Assembly: GCA_037447605.1 (NCBI GenBank)
Contig: CM074810.1
Span: forward strand, 3,192,991-3,256,990
Direction: 5' to 3'
Source of the DNA: Zygnema circumcarinatum
Lineage: Eukaryota; Streptophyta; Zygnematophyceae; Zygnematales; Zygnemataceae
Length of the DNA stretch: 64,000 nucleotides
Shown: positions 22,153 to 31,966 of the stretch, piece by piece
How positions within the stretch are numbered: position 1 is the stretch's first letter
How the letters are laid out: each line of letters begins with the position of its first letter
Notes under the pieces: model-generated
The model's input: the letters and a program-made list of their open reading frames with translations, nothing else
Told to the model about the DNA's origin: nothing
Databases searched by the model: none
Translations under genes and position numbers: made by a program

Positions 22153-25100
22153 CTATGGGGGGAGACTCCCCATCATGAGGCAGGACGCCATGCCATGCCG
22201 CAGCCTTGTCACGTCACGGGCAGTGAATTGGAACGGAGGGCGCGCCCCTCTCGAGAGAAGGTCTGCGAAGGTGCAGAGGAACACTCCACAGGCGGCATCA
22301 TCATCCTGCGGAGGAGGGGGCATGAACACAACATTGTGGGAGGGAGAGGGGAGGGGAGGGGAGAGGGGGAGAGAGGGGGAGAGGGGGAGAGGGGAGAGGG
22401 GGGGAGAGGGGGAGAGGGGAGAGGGGAGAGGGGAGAGGGGAGGGGGAGAGGGGAGAGGGGTGAGAGGGGGGAGAGGGGAGAGGGGAGAGGGGAGAGGGGA
22501 GAGGGGGAGAGGGGAGAGGGGGAGAGGGGGAGAGGGGAGAGGGGAGAGGGGGAGAGGGGAGAGGGGAGAGGGGAGAGGGGAGAGGGGGAGAGAGGGGAGA
22601 GGGGGAGAGAGGGGAGAGGGGGAGAGGGGAGAGGAGAGGGGGAGAGGGGGAGAGGGGAGAGGGGAGAGGGGAGAGGGGAGAGGGGAGAGGGGAGAGGGGA
22701 GAGGGGAGAGGGGAGAGGGGGAGAGGGGAGAGGGGAGAGGGGAGAGGGGGGAGAGGGGAGAGGGGAGAGGGGAGAGGGGAGAGGGGAGAGGGGAGAGGGG
22801 GAGAGGGGAGAGGGGAGAGGGGGGAGAGGGGGAGAGGGGAGAGGGGAGAGGGGAGAGGGGAGAGGGGGGGAGAGGGGAGAGGGGAGAGGGGAGAGGGGAG
22901 AGGGGAGAGGGGAGAGGGGGGAGAGGGGGAGAGAGGGGAGAGGGGAGAGGGGAGAGGGGAGAGGGGAGAGGGGGGAGAGGGGAGAGGTGGAGAGGCGGGA
23001 AGGGGGAAGAGGGGGAAGAGGGGGAGAGGGGGAGAGGGGGAGAGGGGGAGAGGTGGAGAGGCGGGAAGGGGGAGAGTGGGGAAAGGGGGAGAGGGGAAGA
23101 GGAGGGAAGGGGGAGAGGAGGGAAGGGGGAGAGTGGGGAAAGGGGGAGAGGGGAAGAGGAGGAGGGGGGTTTACAAGCCATAAGAAAGTTTACTATGGAA
23201 GGGAAATGGGCAAGAGGTGATTAGACCTGTAGTGGTACGCCTTCTTGCATTTTCCGTTTGGTCCACTCTGCCGAAGAAAAGTCTTTGTTGTTCTCAGTTT
23301 GAGCCAACGCATGCATGTATCTCTCAACCTGAACATGCGAAACCCAATCGCAGAAGTCATGAACCGCAGAAAGATTAGCAAAAATAGCACTATATCTGGC
23401 TAATCAGGAAACCCGAAAACCCTCAAAATATGGGTTTGTTAAAAATCATTTGACAATGCAATCTGGAAAGGGACAGTGTAAAAGTAGAGAAAATGTTGTT
23501 TGTAGCCAAATAGCAGTCAAGAGGTACAGCGGATAATGAAGATGGAATTTCAAATCCCTGCAAGAGGGAGATATCTAAGGAGGATTCAGAAAAGTGAACT
23601 TGCCGTATTCAGCACATAGTCTACGTTGCTGGACCACCCATGGAAAGGCATGGAATCGTAGTATTCAATTCGCTTTTGTTTCACATATAAAGCTACCAGA
23701 ATCCTGTGCAAGCACCACCATACAACACTGTTATGATACCCACCATATAAGCAAATCAGCAAACCCTAACAATGTGGGGAGTGCCCAAATCCTAGAAACC
23801 AAGAATTCCAAATACTTGCGAAGGCTTATACTCAACAAAGGAGTTTCAAACGAGTTTTTTTTTTTTTTTTTTTTCTCTTACCAGTGCTGAGGGGTATGCA
23901 GGTTCACTGGTAACAAGAGTAGGTCCTGCTTGAACAGATTCTGTCTCCCACCCAAAAGAAAACGAATGAGAAAAAGACCTCCTCTCCCACCCAACATCCA
24001 GATTCTATCACCGTTCCTTCAAAATCATTCGTTTTGTTGCTCATTAAAGTATGTTGCCAAGATACATTCACGAAAGAAACAGGCTCTGGATTTTTTTTAA
24101 TCATGTTTCCAAGCTGATTTGGTTCAACACTCACCACGTTTCGAGTCCACCTATGAACCCCCCGAAAGTTGAACTCGGTCGGAAGTGTGCAACTCGTCTT
24201 GGGAACACCTGTCAGTTTGGTGAAAAGGAAGGTGCTGAAGAAATGCACATGTAAACTGCCACACAAAACAACCACATTGTGATTCTCTCATACTTTCAAA
24301 CACATGGAGCCCTCTCCTTCCAAACTGTTATGGCTCCCAAACTGTCAGAGACTTTAGGGTTTTATATATCTCCCATGGAGGAATGCTGAATGCAAGAAGT
24401 ACTGAGGAGAACTTGTGCAGATGCTTACCCTCGTCCTGCGGCTGCAAATGCATCCGCACGAGCCTAAACCCATCGACATCATCACAATTATGCAATGTAA
24501 GATTTGAGATTCGAGATATGAATCTAAGGTCTGAGATAGTTAATAAGTGCAGAACGACCATCCAGCAAATTTGCTATACAAAGTCATCGTACTTGAGGGT
24601 AAGCTTCAGTGGTTTCATATCACAATCTTGTCAACGATTTCTATTTACAACTGACCAACGCAATCATCCTCATACTCGCAAGTTGCTGATTACAAGGCAG
24701 TGAAGGCATTGATAATATATGTTAACCTACACACTGACTTGACTAACATGCAGATTGAGATATACGCGAGAAGTGGGGAAGCAACACGAAAGAAATGCAG
24801 GCATTAGCCAAGAGAAAAAGGAGAGGTGGGAAGAGAGAAAGTGAGTGAGAGGGGGAGGGAGAAGGGAAGGAATGAATGGGCAATCAAGAACGATGTTTTT
24901 TCTTAAACAAGACTAAACAAGAAACTTAAAGTTTTGGAAATCACGTTCGCAGGGAATTACGTACATTCATTACCTGCAAAAGACCTAAGAAGCCGTTGAT
25001 CACTTCATCCCCTAACCAAGCATGAGCCCATAAGTCGCTCAAATCGCTTCTCTTAATCTCTACTTCATTCCTCTTTCCCCTCCAAACAACATCATCTTTT

Positions 25101-25799
25101 GAACCTCTTAAAGCCGCTTTCAAGAGCTCCATGTTCCCGGTCGCCCTCAACGCCAAGGGTTTCAGAAACGTCTGCCAGTTTTTATCACATTTTGCGGCTC
25201 CGATATCATCCTCCTTTTCTATGCAATAGCCTTCTCGCCCTTGTTGTATTCGGAGTTCAGCCGATGTAGCAGTTCTGCTTTCTGGAATCTCCTTGAATCT
25301 CTCCTTAAAATACTCATTTTCAACGTGTTTTACATTAAGACTACGGCAACTGGTTGCTGGAAAAGGCTTCTTGTTGCCAGGTACCTGCAATGCGGATTTT
25401 AGGGTTACGACTTACAATCTCCATGCACCTTTAGGTTATTAGTGACTTGAGAAACAGGCAGGATTCTGAGGAACTCACCGCATTCTGAGAGCTTGTCTTT
25501 GCCTTTCGTAACCGTTCAAGGGCTCTTCCATACACAGAATGCTGAAAATATGTATCTTTTAGCTTTCTTGGTAAGTGTCCAAGACCAAAGTTGGTCATAT
25601 TTCTTCTACTCCATGCCCTAAAAACCTTTCTGAGCAAGCCGCCCCTTTCAAGTGTTTTTTTTCCTGTTGCTCGGACCAAAAAAGAGAGCGCTTTCGGAAG
25701 CATAATCATCAAAGACTGCGGCGTTATTTTCCATCTTTTCTTCCTCACAGAGCGCCCGTTCATGGCTGCTGAAGCGCGTGCAGATGTTAGGGTTCCCAT
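22153..25799 (-). CDS. Ulp1/SENP-type SUMO protease (C48 family)
   Basis: A cysteine protease expected to mature SUMO or remove it from substrates. Exons on the minus strand: 25479-25799, 24974-25384, 24429-24463, 24135-24255, 23882-23925, 23625-23703, 23227-23328, 22153-22305; 421 aa. The basic N-terminal ~210 residues look disordered. The catalytic domain begins at [20 protein letters not shown] near residue 225. Next come the [12 protein letters not shown] strand-helix and the VHRWTRN motif. The triad is visible: His in TPQHW (about 310), Asp in EYYDSM (about 327) and Cys in DDDAACGVF (about 377), with the oxyanion Gln six residues before Cys. The C-terminus has the usual [17 protein letters not shown] helix. 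The 35-bp exon 3 was placed by phase. The end of exon 6 could be 23616 instead of 23625. The order DDDAACG replaces the more usual N-x-x-DCG. The last intron carries a huge G-rich array. Confidence 0.9.
22338..23166. repeat. (GGGGAGA)n G-rich array in the SUMO protease's last intron
   Basis: About 830 bp of GGGGAGA/GGGGGAGA units, with some GGGAAGGG variants toward 23000-23160. It has one or more G4 runs per unit on the + strand and is pyrimidine-rich on the transcribed gene's sense strand. Because the unit is 7-8 bp, all three frames stay open and give long meaningless reading frames. Confidence 0.95.
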
Positions 25800-27627
25800 G
25801 GAATTAGGGTTTGAGTCTCTGCTCGGTTGCAGAGCTCAATTTCTCTAAGAAACAAAGGGTCACGAGAGGGTTTCAAAGTTGTCTCCTTTAGATCCACTCT
25901 CAAGGCGAACTTTCAAGTTTCGATCTGAAAATCTCGGCGGTTTGCAAACATTGCATGCTATAAAGAAGCTGTCATCTCATCCAGCTAATGATCGATGAAG
26001 GAGCTTTCTGTTTTAGGTGTCTTGAGAGACGTTTCTTCATTGACTAAGATTTACTAAAGAGTGATTGAAATTGGTTGAAGTTGGTTAGGTATCGTCATAT
26101 CATCCAAATTGAAGTCGCACATGTTTGTCACTTCCAACATGTTACACACATCTTTACTCACACTTATCTTCACTTTCTTCTTGGTTCTACCCCTGGTTAG
26201 AAAACCCCCCCGGTCAGGAATTGTTTTGTTAGTAACTACTCGCCTTTTAGGTATTATTTATTTTGTAGTGACGGCCGGTTAGAGTGTTTTTTAGGGTTAG
26301 GCATTTTTATATATAAACCCACACAATGGAAATGGAAATGATAGAAGGAGAGTGTGGAAGAGAGGGGGCAGAGGGGGAAACGAGGAGAGAGAAAAGAAGA
26401 GTGGAAGGGAGGGGGAGAGAGGGAGGCCGAAGGAGGAAAGAGGGGGAGAGGGAGAGGAGGGAGAGGGGGAAATGGAGAGAGATAGGGAGGAGGCAGACGG
26501 AGAGAGGGTAGAGAAGGGGGAGAAGGGGAAAGAGGAGAGGCAGAGAGAGGGGGGGCATAGAGTGAGGGATAGTGCGAGGGAAGAGAGGAGAGAGAGACAG
26601 TGAAGGGAGAGAGGCAGAGAGTGTGGAAGAGGTGGGGTACGCGGGAGAGAGAGAGAGGCGGTAGAGTGAGGGAGAGTGAGGGGGAGAGAGGAAAGGGGGA
26701 GAGTGAAGGGGGAGAGGCAGAGAGAAGGGAAGAAAGGAAGTAGAAGGGGGAGGGAGAGAGAGAGGGAGTGAGGGAGAGTGAAGGAGAGGCTGCGGGAGAG
26801 AGACAGTGAAGCTAAGAGAAAAAGAGAGAGGAAAAGCGAAAGGGGAGAGGGGAGAGGGGAGAGGGAGAGGGGGAGCGAGTGAAATGGACAGTGAGGGGGA
26901 GAGGGAGAGTGACTCAGTGAAGAGAGAGGCAGCGAGAGGGGACGAGATGGGGGTAGAGAGGGGAGAAAGAGGGGAGAGGAGGGGAGAGAGTGAAAGAGAG
27001 AGTGAGGGGGAGAAGGGAGAGAGAGACAGCGACGAGTGACGCAGCGAGTTGGGACGAGAGGGGGTAGAGGGGGGAGAGTGAGGGAGCGAGTGAGGGGGAG
27101 AAAGGGCATGGAGACCATGAAGGAAGACAGGCAGAGAGAGGGGAAGAGAGGGGGGTAGAGGGAAGTGAGGAGGAGAGAGAGTGGGGGAGAGAAAGTGAGG
27201 TGGAGAAAGGAGAGAGGCGGTGAAGGGGAGAGGCAGAGAGAGCGGGGAGAGGCGGGGTGAAGGGAAGATAGAGATAGGGGAAGGAAGGGAGGTGGAAGGG
27301 AGAAGAGCAGGTAAGTGGAAAGGGAACACAAAAAGTTCAAAAATACCCTAAACTTGCGGCTCGCCGATGGCAAGGTGCCCCCGTTCAATTCCGGTTACAA
27401 CCTCCATCCAATTTTGCCTTAAAAATTAAGTCCTGATTTGAAATTAGATTACATGGTCACAACCATAGTCGTGACTGAAAGGTCCTGGCCATTAGCGATC
27501 GTTCATTTCATGGCGACCATAACCATGATCATGAACATGACAATTAGCCTCTGGAGAATGTGAAGAACACACATACATACTTGATATTCTACAACAAACT
27601 GGTTCACTCTCTATCACAATCCGTGAC
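25800..27627. other. Intergenic region with GA-rich low-complexity block
   Basis: The first 500 bp should hold the SUMO protease promoter. From about 26336 to 27310 the sequence is degenerate GAGAGGGGA on the + strand, with no fixed unit. No coding signal beyond composition is seen. The stretch 27310-27627 is unique sequence and holds the 3' flank of the coiled-coil gene. Confidence 0.6.
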
Positions 27628-28482
27628 TTATTTCTTTTTACAAATCTCTAACAGTCGCTCAATTTGGTCTATTGAATGCCCTGCGTCAAGAGCCGATTTC
27701 ACAATGAGCATACGTTGTTCTTCCAACTTTGCATTACACTCGAACTCCCATCGACGCATGTCTTCCGTTTGTTCACTCATTCCCCTCCCTTCCCCCTCTA
27801 CACTCTGAACGCACTCCCACTGACGATTTTCTTCTGCTCTAGCTACCTCCGAGGGTTGCTCTTCCCCCCTTACCCTCTGTACTATCTCCCACATTTGACT
27901 TTCTTCTGCTCGAGCTGCTACCTCCAACCGTTGCTCTCCTCCCTTTGCCTTTTGTACGAGTTCGAACATCTGTTTTGCTTCTGCTTGAGCTGCCAACCGT
28001 TGCCGTTCTTCTGCTTTCCGTACGAGTTCCCATTGATGATCTACTTCTGCTTGAGCTTTAGCCAAACGGCGTTCTTCTGCCAAACGTGCCTTTTCCTTCT
28101 TCATGCGAGCCTTCTCTTGTTCCCTCCGCTTCTGTACCTCTTTACGTTTTGCAATCAGCCTATTGCTGCTATCTTCTCTCTTCTCTTTCTCCCAGTCAAG
28201 TTTTTTCGAATTACCGTCCGCGATTTTGCTTGCTGAACTTTCCAAATTGGCAATCTTCGCTTTCTTCGGCAAACGATTTGGTGAGGACTCAGGTGACTTT
28301 GACTTTGATGTTGCCACCCGTTTCCGGCGAAGTTGGGAATTCACCAGATCTTGGTATAGCAAAGCCCATTCTTCCGCTTCCCCCAAGTCATCCCATATCA
28401 AAGCCATAGTCATAAGGCCCTCCAACATCTCAAGGACCTCCTCACTCTCAGAATCTTCAGAATCTTCAAAATCTTCAGCCAT
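27628..28482 (-). CDS. Single-exon coiled-coil protein with five ~25-residue repeats
   Basis: An uninterrupted 284-aa frame, starting at the ATG at 28482 just before an acidic run (AEDFEDSEDSESEE). An in-frame ATG 15 codons upstream exists, but the sequence between the two is hydrophobic and less likely coding. Residues 1-50 form an acidic helix-rich head with EMLEGLMTMALIWDDLGEAE. Residues 51-110 are basic and Ser/Pro-rich, with nuclear-localisation-like KSPESSPNRLPKKAK. Residues 110-260 are a highly charged helix in which a unit of the type AxAExxQWExVQxxxGEE occurs five times (centres near 150, 173, 199, 222 and 245). The tail ends KSALDAGHSIDQIERLLEI. I do not recognise the family. The absence of introns contrasts with its neighbours and suggests a retrocopy or a lineage-specific gene. 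Confidence 0.65.
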   Translation of the reverse strand: MAEDFEDSEDSESEEVLEMLEGLMTMALIWDDLGEAEEWALLYQDLVNSQLRRKRVATSKSKSPESSPNRLPKKAKIANLESSASKIADGNSKKLDWEKEKREDSSNRLIAKRKEVQKRREQEKARMKKEKARLAEERRLAKAQAEVDHQWELVRKAEERQRLAAQAEAKQMFELVQKAKGGEQRLEVAARAEESQMWEIVQRVRGEEQPSEVARAEENRQWECVQSVEGEGRGMSEQTEDMRRWEFECNAKLEEQRMLIVKSALDAGHSIDQIERLLEICKKK

Positions 28483-29339
28483 GATTGTGAGAAAAGTCCA
28501 CTGCACGAATGGCGACAACAATGGCATGAAACAGGAACATAAGTGACAGCATTTGTGGGTTTAAAATTCAAAACAAACGAGTACAAGCCTTGATGCAGAG
28601 GTTACGAGTTTAGAATTTCGAGGTTCAGCTTCAGAATTTAGGGTTTCATGGGTGAAGGGTAAGAATTTGAAAATGGAGTTAGGGGCATAGTATGGCCTTG
28701 CGTAGGATTGGGCTGCAAATAACATCAGCATAGGACGTACATGCGTTGAATGCAAGCAGAAAACATGCTTGCTTTACAAAAATGAAGCCTAAAAAGTCAT
28801 TTGCAGAATGCACCAAAAAGAGCCGAGCAAGAATGACACCACACCTACACATATAAATGTGAAGAATGCATGCAGAAAACAGACATGCTTGACACACATG
28901 AAACCTAAAAGGAAAAGAATGTGCAGAATTCAGCCAGAAAACATGCATGCATGTCGAAATTAAGCCTGTAATTACACATGCATTCACTCTTTCACTCATG
29001 GAAAAACCCTAAAAACCCTAAAAACCCTAAAAAATCCTAAAAAACCCTTTTTTCTCTCCCTCCCTCCCTTTCCCCAATTCTCCCTTTCCTTTTTCTCCTT
29101 CCCTGTAAACAGACGTGCACGACATATATTAAACCTAAAGTTACCCATGCGGCAAAACGCAAGAAGAAATCAGGCATGCACAACACACATCCGAGCTAAG
29201 TATGAACCTGCACAATAGTAAGACGACCTCGGCATGAGGTCTCCTCCGCACCTTGAGCAGCCGCTTTGACGAGGGCAATGAGGGTATCGCCGCTCGCATC
29301 CCCTCCAGAGCTGGCAATCTGCCTCGCTCGAGGGCTGCT
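28483..29339. repeat. Intergenic region with degenerate GCATGCAGAAAACA repeats
   Basis: Between about 28740 and 29190 words such as GCAGAAAACATGC, ACACATGAAACCTAAA, CAGAAAACAGACATGCTTG and AAACCTAAAG recur at roughly 60-100 bp spacing, so this is an old tandem repeat. A few CCCTAAAAA words occur at 29004-29046. No gene is seen. Confidence 0.5.
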
Positions 29340-29733
29340 CAGGGACAGGGTTAGGGTTAGGGCTACTCAGGATTAGGGTTAGGATTAGGGCTGCTCGAGA
29401 TTAGGGTTAGGGTTAGGGTTAGGGTTGCTCAGGATTAGGATGAGGGTTAAGGTTGCTCAAGATTAGTGTTAGCGTTAGGGCTATTCATGATTAGAGTTAG
29501 GGTTAGGGCTGCTCAAAATTAGGGTTAGGGTTAGGGTTGCTCAGGATTAGGATTAAGGTTAAGGCTGCTCAAGATTAGGGTTAGGGTTAGGGTTGCTCAG
29601 GATTAGGACTAGGGTTAAGGCTGCTCAAGACTAGGGTTAGGGTTAGGGTTAGGGTTGCTCAGGATTAGGACTAGGGTTAAGGCTGCTCAAGATTAGGGTT
29701 AGGGTTAGGGCTGCAAAGGATTAGGCTGGCTTC
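29340..29733. repeat. Composite TTAGGG-derived satellite, unit about 56 bp
   Basis: About seven units, each made of three or four TTAGGG repeats, then TTGCTCAGG, ATTAGGACTAGGGTTAAGG and CTGCTCAAG. The spacer words TTGCTCAGG and CTGCTCAAG divide the array regularly. The motif is TTAGGG on the + strand. Confidence 0.85.
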
Positions 29734-29854
29734 AGGATTACGCCCCGCAGGAAATGGACAAAAAAATGTGACACGAATAGCCATTTTTTTCTCGTAAACA
29801 TGAGAAGGACCAAGGCAGCAGCGAGAACCACGAGAAACCGCTCGCAAATGCCTA

Positions 29855-30135
29855 ACAGCCGTTGGATATGTCAGGTCTGCAAGAGTCCATTTTCAACCGT
29901 TGGATAACCCCGTGCCAGATATCCGGTCAGCAGCCGTTGGATATGCCACGCTTGCTGGGATGGAAAATTGACCGTTAAATAGAAACGAGCGTCATCTCTG
30001 GTTCCTGACCGTTGGATATGCGCTGGATCTCATTTCTGGTTCCTGGCCGTTGGATATGCACCAGATCTCATCACTGGTTTCTGGCCGTTGGATATGCACC
30101 AGATCTCATCTCTGGTTCTGGCCGTTGGATCGCTG
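29855..30135. promoter_or_regulatory. CCGTTGGATATGC element array upstream of the bromodomain gene
   Basis: The word CCGTTGGATATGC or a near variant occurs at about 29859, 29897, 29933, 30009, 30047, 30083 and 30121. The last four are in a tandem unit of about 38 bp that includes CACCAGATCTCATCTCTGG. It is the reverse complement of the GCATATCCAACGG word at 17875-18035. ACACGTGG and ACATGTGG words follow at 30275-30345. The location, 350-630 bp before the bromodomain ATG, suggests a promoter role, which is inference. Confidence 0.5.
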
Positions 30136-30489
30136 CATATTTGATTTTTGGGCTTTAAAGATGTTCATGAATATTCAGTACGATATCCGATACGTTCCAG
30201 TATTCCCGATACACTAAGGCCACATAGGAACCCTGAATTTCACACTTGACAATATTTCAACGAATGGGGTGCTGACATGTGGCCCCTAAGGAGCCCGAAA
30301 GTCTCCCAGGTGACATTTTTCAACGAATGCCGTGCTGACACGTGGTTATTCCGATTTAGTACACTTGATATTCCGATATATCGGGATTCTTCGCGCGAGG
30401 GCGGGTGGCGGCAGGCAGCCTTCAGGAGGCAGCTGAACCCTGAACCCACTAACCCTAGTTGATGGACCGTGAGCCCGCTTCCGTACACA

Positions 30490-31920
30490 ATGGAGGAGCG
30501 CAAGCTGCGCGTGGTGCTGCGGCTGCCCAAGCGCTCGCGGAGCGACAAGGGGGGCGGGGCAGGGGCAGGGGCTGGGATAGGGTTAGGGTTAGGGTTGGAG
30601 GAGGGAGAGGAGGGAGAGAGAGAGCGAGGAGGGGAGGGAGAGGGAGAGGAAGGTGGAGGGAGGAGGAAGAGGGGGAGGGAGGAAGGAGGGGGAGAGGAAG
30701 AGGAAGGGGGAGGGAGGAGGAAGAGGGGGAGGGAGGAGGGAGGGAAGGACGAGGAGGAGGCGCTGCAGGTGAAGAAGAAGAAGAAGAAGGAGAAGAAGAG
30801 GAAGAAGAAGGAGAGAAAGGAGAAGGAGGAGGCGGGGGGGGGAGGGGGTAATGGAGGAGGCGGAGGGGAAGGAGAGAGGAGAGGGGCGGAGGGAGGGAGA
30901 GGAGGAGGGGATTGGAGAGAGGGAGGAGGAGAAGATTCGAACTCGGGCTCGAGTAAGAGCGATGAAGGCGTCAGGGTTAGGGTTAGGGTCAGGGAGGTGG
31001 AGGCTGACGAGGCGGAGGAGGAGGAGCAGCCGGTTGGGAGGAGACTGCGGCAGGTGAGGAGGGAGCGGCAGACATGATGTGGCTGAATTTTGTTTATCTC
31101 AAATTAAGGCCACCTGTTCTCCCAGTCCCCACTCTCCTCGTCCCCTTCATCTTTCTCCTCCCTCGCCCTCCCTTTTTCGCTATCCCGCCCCTACCTCTCT
31201 CTCCCACTCTCTTCTTTCTTTCTTTTTCCATCACACTCGCTCCCTCTCGTCATGTACAACCTTCTCTTTCTTTTTTGCTCCTCTCCCTTCATCCTCTGGC
31301 TCCAAATTCACTCTCTATGCTCCTCCTGCTCTCAGCCTTTTCATTGTCTCTTCCTCCCCTCTCCTCCCCACTCTCTCCCCCCTCGCTATGTTCGAGTACG
31401 CTACTTTCGTCTCATTCATGTGGAAATTCCGCTCACTGTAATCCTGTAGCCTCTTGTGGTTCAAATGGTTACTTATTCATGCACGTCAGGATACGCTCTA
31501 ACTTCATGCTCTGATTGCAGCCAAAGCCTGCATCTGAAGAAGTGCAGAGCCCTTCCTTTCGGAGTCCATCCTTGCGGAGTCCCCCTCTGCGAACTCCAAC
31601 TCCAAAAAAATCTTCAAAGTCGAAGAAGGGGAAGAAAGTACAGCCCACACCGAAGACATCAAAGATTGCTTCAGGTGCTTAAATTCTCTTTCTCTTGCAA
31701 CGAAAGGAACAGGCGTCGAGGGTATTACAAAATAGCCATGTGCATACGCCGAGTTTGGCGGCAGTAAACTCATGAGAGTGACGGTTTTGGCCTTTTTTTT
31801 TCTCAAGACGACAACTTGGTGGTTGATAAACTGTTAGCTGTCATCTTTAGAATGTTCTTGGTACACTGAACGTCCTCATATGCTATGATGATAACACACG
31901 TCCTTTCGCCTCTCTCACTT

Positions 31921-31966
<46 letters not shown>

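Noticed and set aside
22087-23224. Three overlapping reading frames of 340-377 codons
   Set aside because: They are the three frames of a (GGGGAGA)n array. Real coding here is only 22153-22305 on the minus strand, the last exon of the SUMO protease.
26297-27388. Minus-strand reading frames of 340-363 codons rich in Ser, Pro and Leu
   Set aside because: Simple C/T composition with no stable unit, motif or splice structure; the opposite strand is equally open.
29340-29733. CRISPR-like array
   Set aside because: The regular repeats are TTAGGG-derived with constant, non-unique spacers in a eukaryotic genome.
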